Shown here in pieces: positions 61,261 through 64,000 of a DNA stretch of 64,000 bases. The notes beneath the pieces were generated by a model. The model searched no databases. It saw only the letters and a program-made list of their open reading frames with translations, and had not been told where the DNA came from. The translations under genes were made by a program, and so were the position numbers. The DNA lies in assembly GCA_963932465.1 (NCBI GenBank), contig OZ010792.1, positions 284,811,836 to 284,875,835 of the forward strand. Reading direction: 5' to 3'. The stretch's first letter is position 1. Every line of letters starts with the position of its first letter. The stretch comes from Maratus speciosus (taxonomy: Eukaryota > Arthropoda > Arachnida > Araneae > Salticidae).

Positions 61261-62291
61261 GTGCTTAGTTTATTAATGTGGGATCTGTTAAGGGTTATCA
61301 CAACTTTGATGCCCTGAAATGTAAAGCTATTTCGGGAATTTCTTAAAAGAAATGCGAAGTGTTAGTAAATGTATTCTATGTTTAAAAATGTATTCTTTTA
61401 ATAATATATTAAGAAATGGTGGATTGACAATCGATGAGATGGAATGCTTAGAAAATAAAAATCAAGCGATAAACGCAATAATTCATCGTAGACTTAACCT
61501 ATAAGAAGAGTAAAATAAAATTAGTCCCCCCCCCCCCCCAAAAAAAAAATAGTGAAAAAAGAAGCGGTTTTAAAAATGAATATGTTTGTTGAAATGAAAT
61601 TAATTCAAAGCAAAATGTAAATTCTCAAACAAAATTTCGTTACTTGAAGTTATTCAAAGAACAAGATAATAATATTTAGAATTTAAATCTTCTTTATATT
61701 TCACTGGCTGTGATGCGCTCTATTTCTATAGCTCCCGAATCGCCCCCATTCGCTTTCGATATCGATTTCTAACCTATAGAATTACGATTTTAGTGTGTTC
61801 GAAATGGTGTTACCTTTTAATGACATACACTGAAAACAAGAACGAAACATCATGCGCCTAGCATAGATTATGAAACACTTTCGAACACATTCAGAATACT
61901 GTTTAGGAATAGTTGAAAAAGCATCAAAATTTTTTCTTGTTGTTCATGCATGTATATGATCTAAAGACTGGTATTTATACTACATACTGTGCTAAAAGTT
62001 AGTTCAATTAAACGCATTGCACAGTTTAAAATTCCTATTCAGAAATTTTCGCCAATAAACGGAAATGCACTCTATAGCCTTTTTATATCCCTGTATATGA
62101 TCTGTAAAATTTATACACACCAAGTAATATGCATAAAATGGTTAAATTTTAAAACGCGTACCACAACTGAAACGCACTGTCGGCAATTATTCTTAATAGG
62201 CAGTACTGTAGAAAAATTCTTTTGTGTGCCCCTGTAAACGAACGATAAATTATATGCACGTCATATTATACAGTAAGCGCTTGTAGTACAC
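61261..62291. other. No gene; a C-run
   Basis: C-run at 61526-61539 followed by an A-run. The 82-codon frame 61989-62237 has no family resemblance. Confidence 0.55.
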
Positions 62292-62299
62292 CTCAGTGA

Positions 62300-62541
62300 C
62301 AGTGGTATAGTCGTAAAAAAATCAAAGGGCATACGCTCTAAGCAGAGGGCATACGCTCTAAGCAGAGGGAATACGCTCTAAGCAGAGGGAATACGCTCTA
62401 AGAAGAGGGAATACGCTCAAGGCAAAGGGTATACCTTACATATACTATAGCTTTTTTTAGAAACAGAGGGTATACGATGTCCCTTAAAAAATCCAAAAGG
62501 TATGCGGCGTATACAACCGTATACCCTCCACTACATCCCTG
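62300..62541. mobile_element. hAT-type MITE, 242 bp, with internal 20-bp tandem repeat
   Basis: The left end is CAGTGGTATAGTCG and the right end (reversed) CAGGGATGTAGTGG. The 8-bp duplication CTCAGTGA lies at 62292-62299 and 62542-62549. Between 62327 and 62430 a 20-bp unit, GGGCATACGCTCTAAGCAGA, is repeated about five times; the related copy at 26362 has about two. No coding. Confidence 0.92.
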
Positions 62542-62549
62542 CTCAGTGA

Positions 62550-64000
62550 TAGTACACCTCAGTGATATATATAATTTTCAATATGTTTAAAGTAGTGTAA
62601 TATCTTTAAAATCCACCGTAAAAAACGTTTCCCCACAGGACGTAATGTAATAGAATTGTTTTGAGTGTCCCTATAAATGGACCGTAAGTGATACACACTT
62701 TATTTTCGATACCGAACTACCATAGTAAACCACAATAACATATATGAATTTCATGGTAATCGCACTATATTTATGCGAGTTAGAGCACGGATAGACAGAT
62801 GAGCAGACTCACAGACAGACGGGGGGACAAACCAAATTTATAAACGCTTTTTAACTATGTTTGAAAAGTGTAGCAATGGAAGCAATAGTCTCTTCCATTC
62901 TGTGTTTTAACTCTGGCAAATATTTAGGTAGCGGTGGAACGTAAACACAATCTTTTGTGTATCCAAAGGAAAGAAATCGTATGGCTCTAACGGCTTTTAA
63001 ATCTTCAGCCCAGCAATAATTCGCCATTTTTAGGCACTACAAGCGAATCAATGACAAATCAGTATTCGCGCAAGCGCTTATCTAAAACTGTTTGAGTTAC
63101 TCTTTATTAGTGACCGTAAACTAAAACTTTATAACGCTTACAGTTGATACTATTAAAATTTATAACTGGGGCATCCTTTTATGGCCAATCCTCTAGTTGT
63201 TGAGTTATTCTTAAAAAGTAACCCGCATTTCAATTTGTTTTGAAATGCGTTTTCCATTATAAACCTGAATAATTCTTAAAAGAATTAACGGAATGTATTC
63301 CCGTTTAGTAACCAAAGGTAAAATTTACAAAATAATCCAAATATGATGGCAAAATTAGGAATTATTCTTGAAAATTTTAAAGTTTGTTACAATTTCTATA
63401 TGTAGGCAATCGAATAAGCAAAACTTAAGCATAGGATTAATTATTAGACATTATTACTTATTGATTGGTACCAGTCACATTTTTCGAAAGCGATTTTCGA
63501 CAGAAATAGTAGGAGAGTATCCTCAACCCTCCCCCTCCCTCCCCCCGCGCCGCAAATATGCATATTTTATGTAATATAATTAGAAAAATTTATTAAATTT
63601 GACGAAATATGGGCTATATATTGATGTTGTAATAATATGACAGCTGCAAAATACTCAGAGTTATGAATCATAATAAATACTATCCACCAATAAATGCGCA
63701 TTTGCAGCTATTCAATATGGAAGTTTAATATAGCCAAACTTATTACAATGGTATACCATTTTAACAAATGAAAAATTGACCGTAAAAATGAAATCATTTA
63801 TGATACCATAAAAATTGATTATCTAAAATGATATGTATTAAAGTGGAATAATTGAATACTGATCAGGAAAAATTACAAAATAAAGGTAAAAAATTTGAAA
63901 CCTATATTGCGAAATTCTAGTCAGGGGCCTTATTTCACCACATAAGTAAAACACAGTTGATTTCTGATTGAGAATAGCAAGCTTAGCTATGAAGGCTAAT
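62550..64000. other. No recognised feature
   Basis: AT-rich, with a GACAGACGG-type motif near 62806-62822 and a C-rich tract at 63528-63550. No gene or paired terminal repeats seen. Confidence 0.55.

Noticed and set aside
62327..62430. CRISPR-like array
   Set aside because: The 20-bp units are directly adjacent with no unique spacers, lie inside a hAT MITE and are in eukaryotic DNA.
1..64000. LTR retrotransposons, rRNA genes, host genes
   Set aside because: No paired long direct repeats with primer sites, no rRNA-like blocks and no multi-exon coding pattern could be recognised by eye.

Overview
The window is AT-rich eukaryotic DNA of metazoan type. It is packed with transposable elements and I found no convincing host gene. 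The element mix is Helitrons, pogo/Tigger, hAT and mariner-type elements, a tRNA-derived SINE and a Penelope-like element. That mix and the composition suggest an arthropod, perhaps a spider or other chelicerate; this is inference, since no host gene confirms it. Every recognisable coding region is a transposase, replicase or reverse-element fragment, and each is visibly damaged.

Layout. 1-8392 holds two Helitrons in tandem on the minus strand: the 3' end of the complete-length one (2623-8392) abuts the 5' end of the other (2622 to beyond the left edge). 8826-9820 is a TIR element. 11.1-12.7 kb holds a 383-bp duplication, a Helitron 3' terminus and a fold-back MITE. 17.3-18.5 kb holds a SINE with target duplications and a 151-bp tandem array. 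18.98-19.65 kb and 22.8-24.2 kb are pogo-type transposase fossils. 26.3-27.7 kb has three small elements. 30.1-32.8 kb has a tRNA-like sequence, a MITE and a 1.4-kb hAT element. 35.5-39.6 kb has repeats, a pair of MITEs and a hAT element.

The most unusual region is 41.36-50.65 kb: a satellite-like array of monomers of about 404-470 bp, arranged as a three-monomer higher-order repeat of about 1.3 kb. Each of eleven monomers carries a CTCF-like motif in the same orientation. A SINE (13-bp target duplication) and a 2973-bp hAT element (8-bp target duplication) have inserted into it. Single or short copies of the same family occur at 7277, 21617 and 53113, so the array looks like an expanded form of a mobile repeat.

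The right part has a Penelope-like fragment (about 50.76-51.75 kb), a structurally complete Tigger element (53011-55861) whose transposase has two premature stops, two clusters of short palindromes (55.9 and 61.0 kb), two fold-back elements and a 242-bp hAT MITE.

The parts do not form a pathway. They record successive insertions whose relative order can often be read from target-site duplications and nesting. All calls come from reading the sequence by eye; family names rest on motifs, terminal repeats and target-duplication length, not on database searches.
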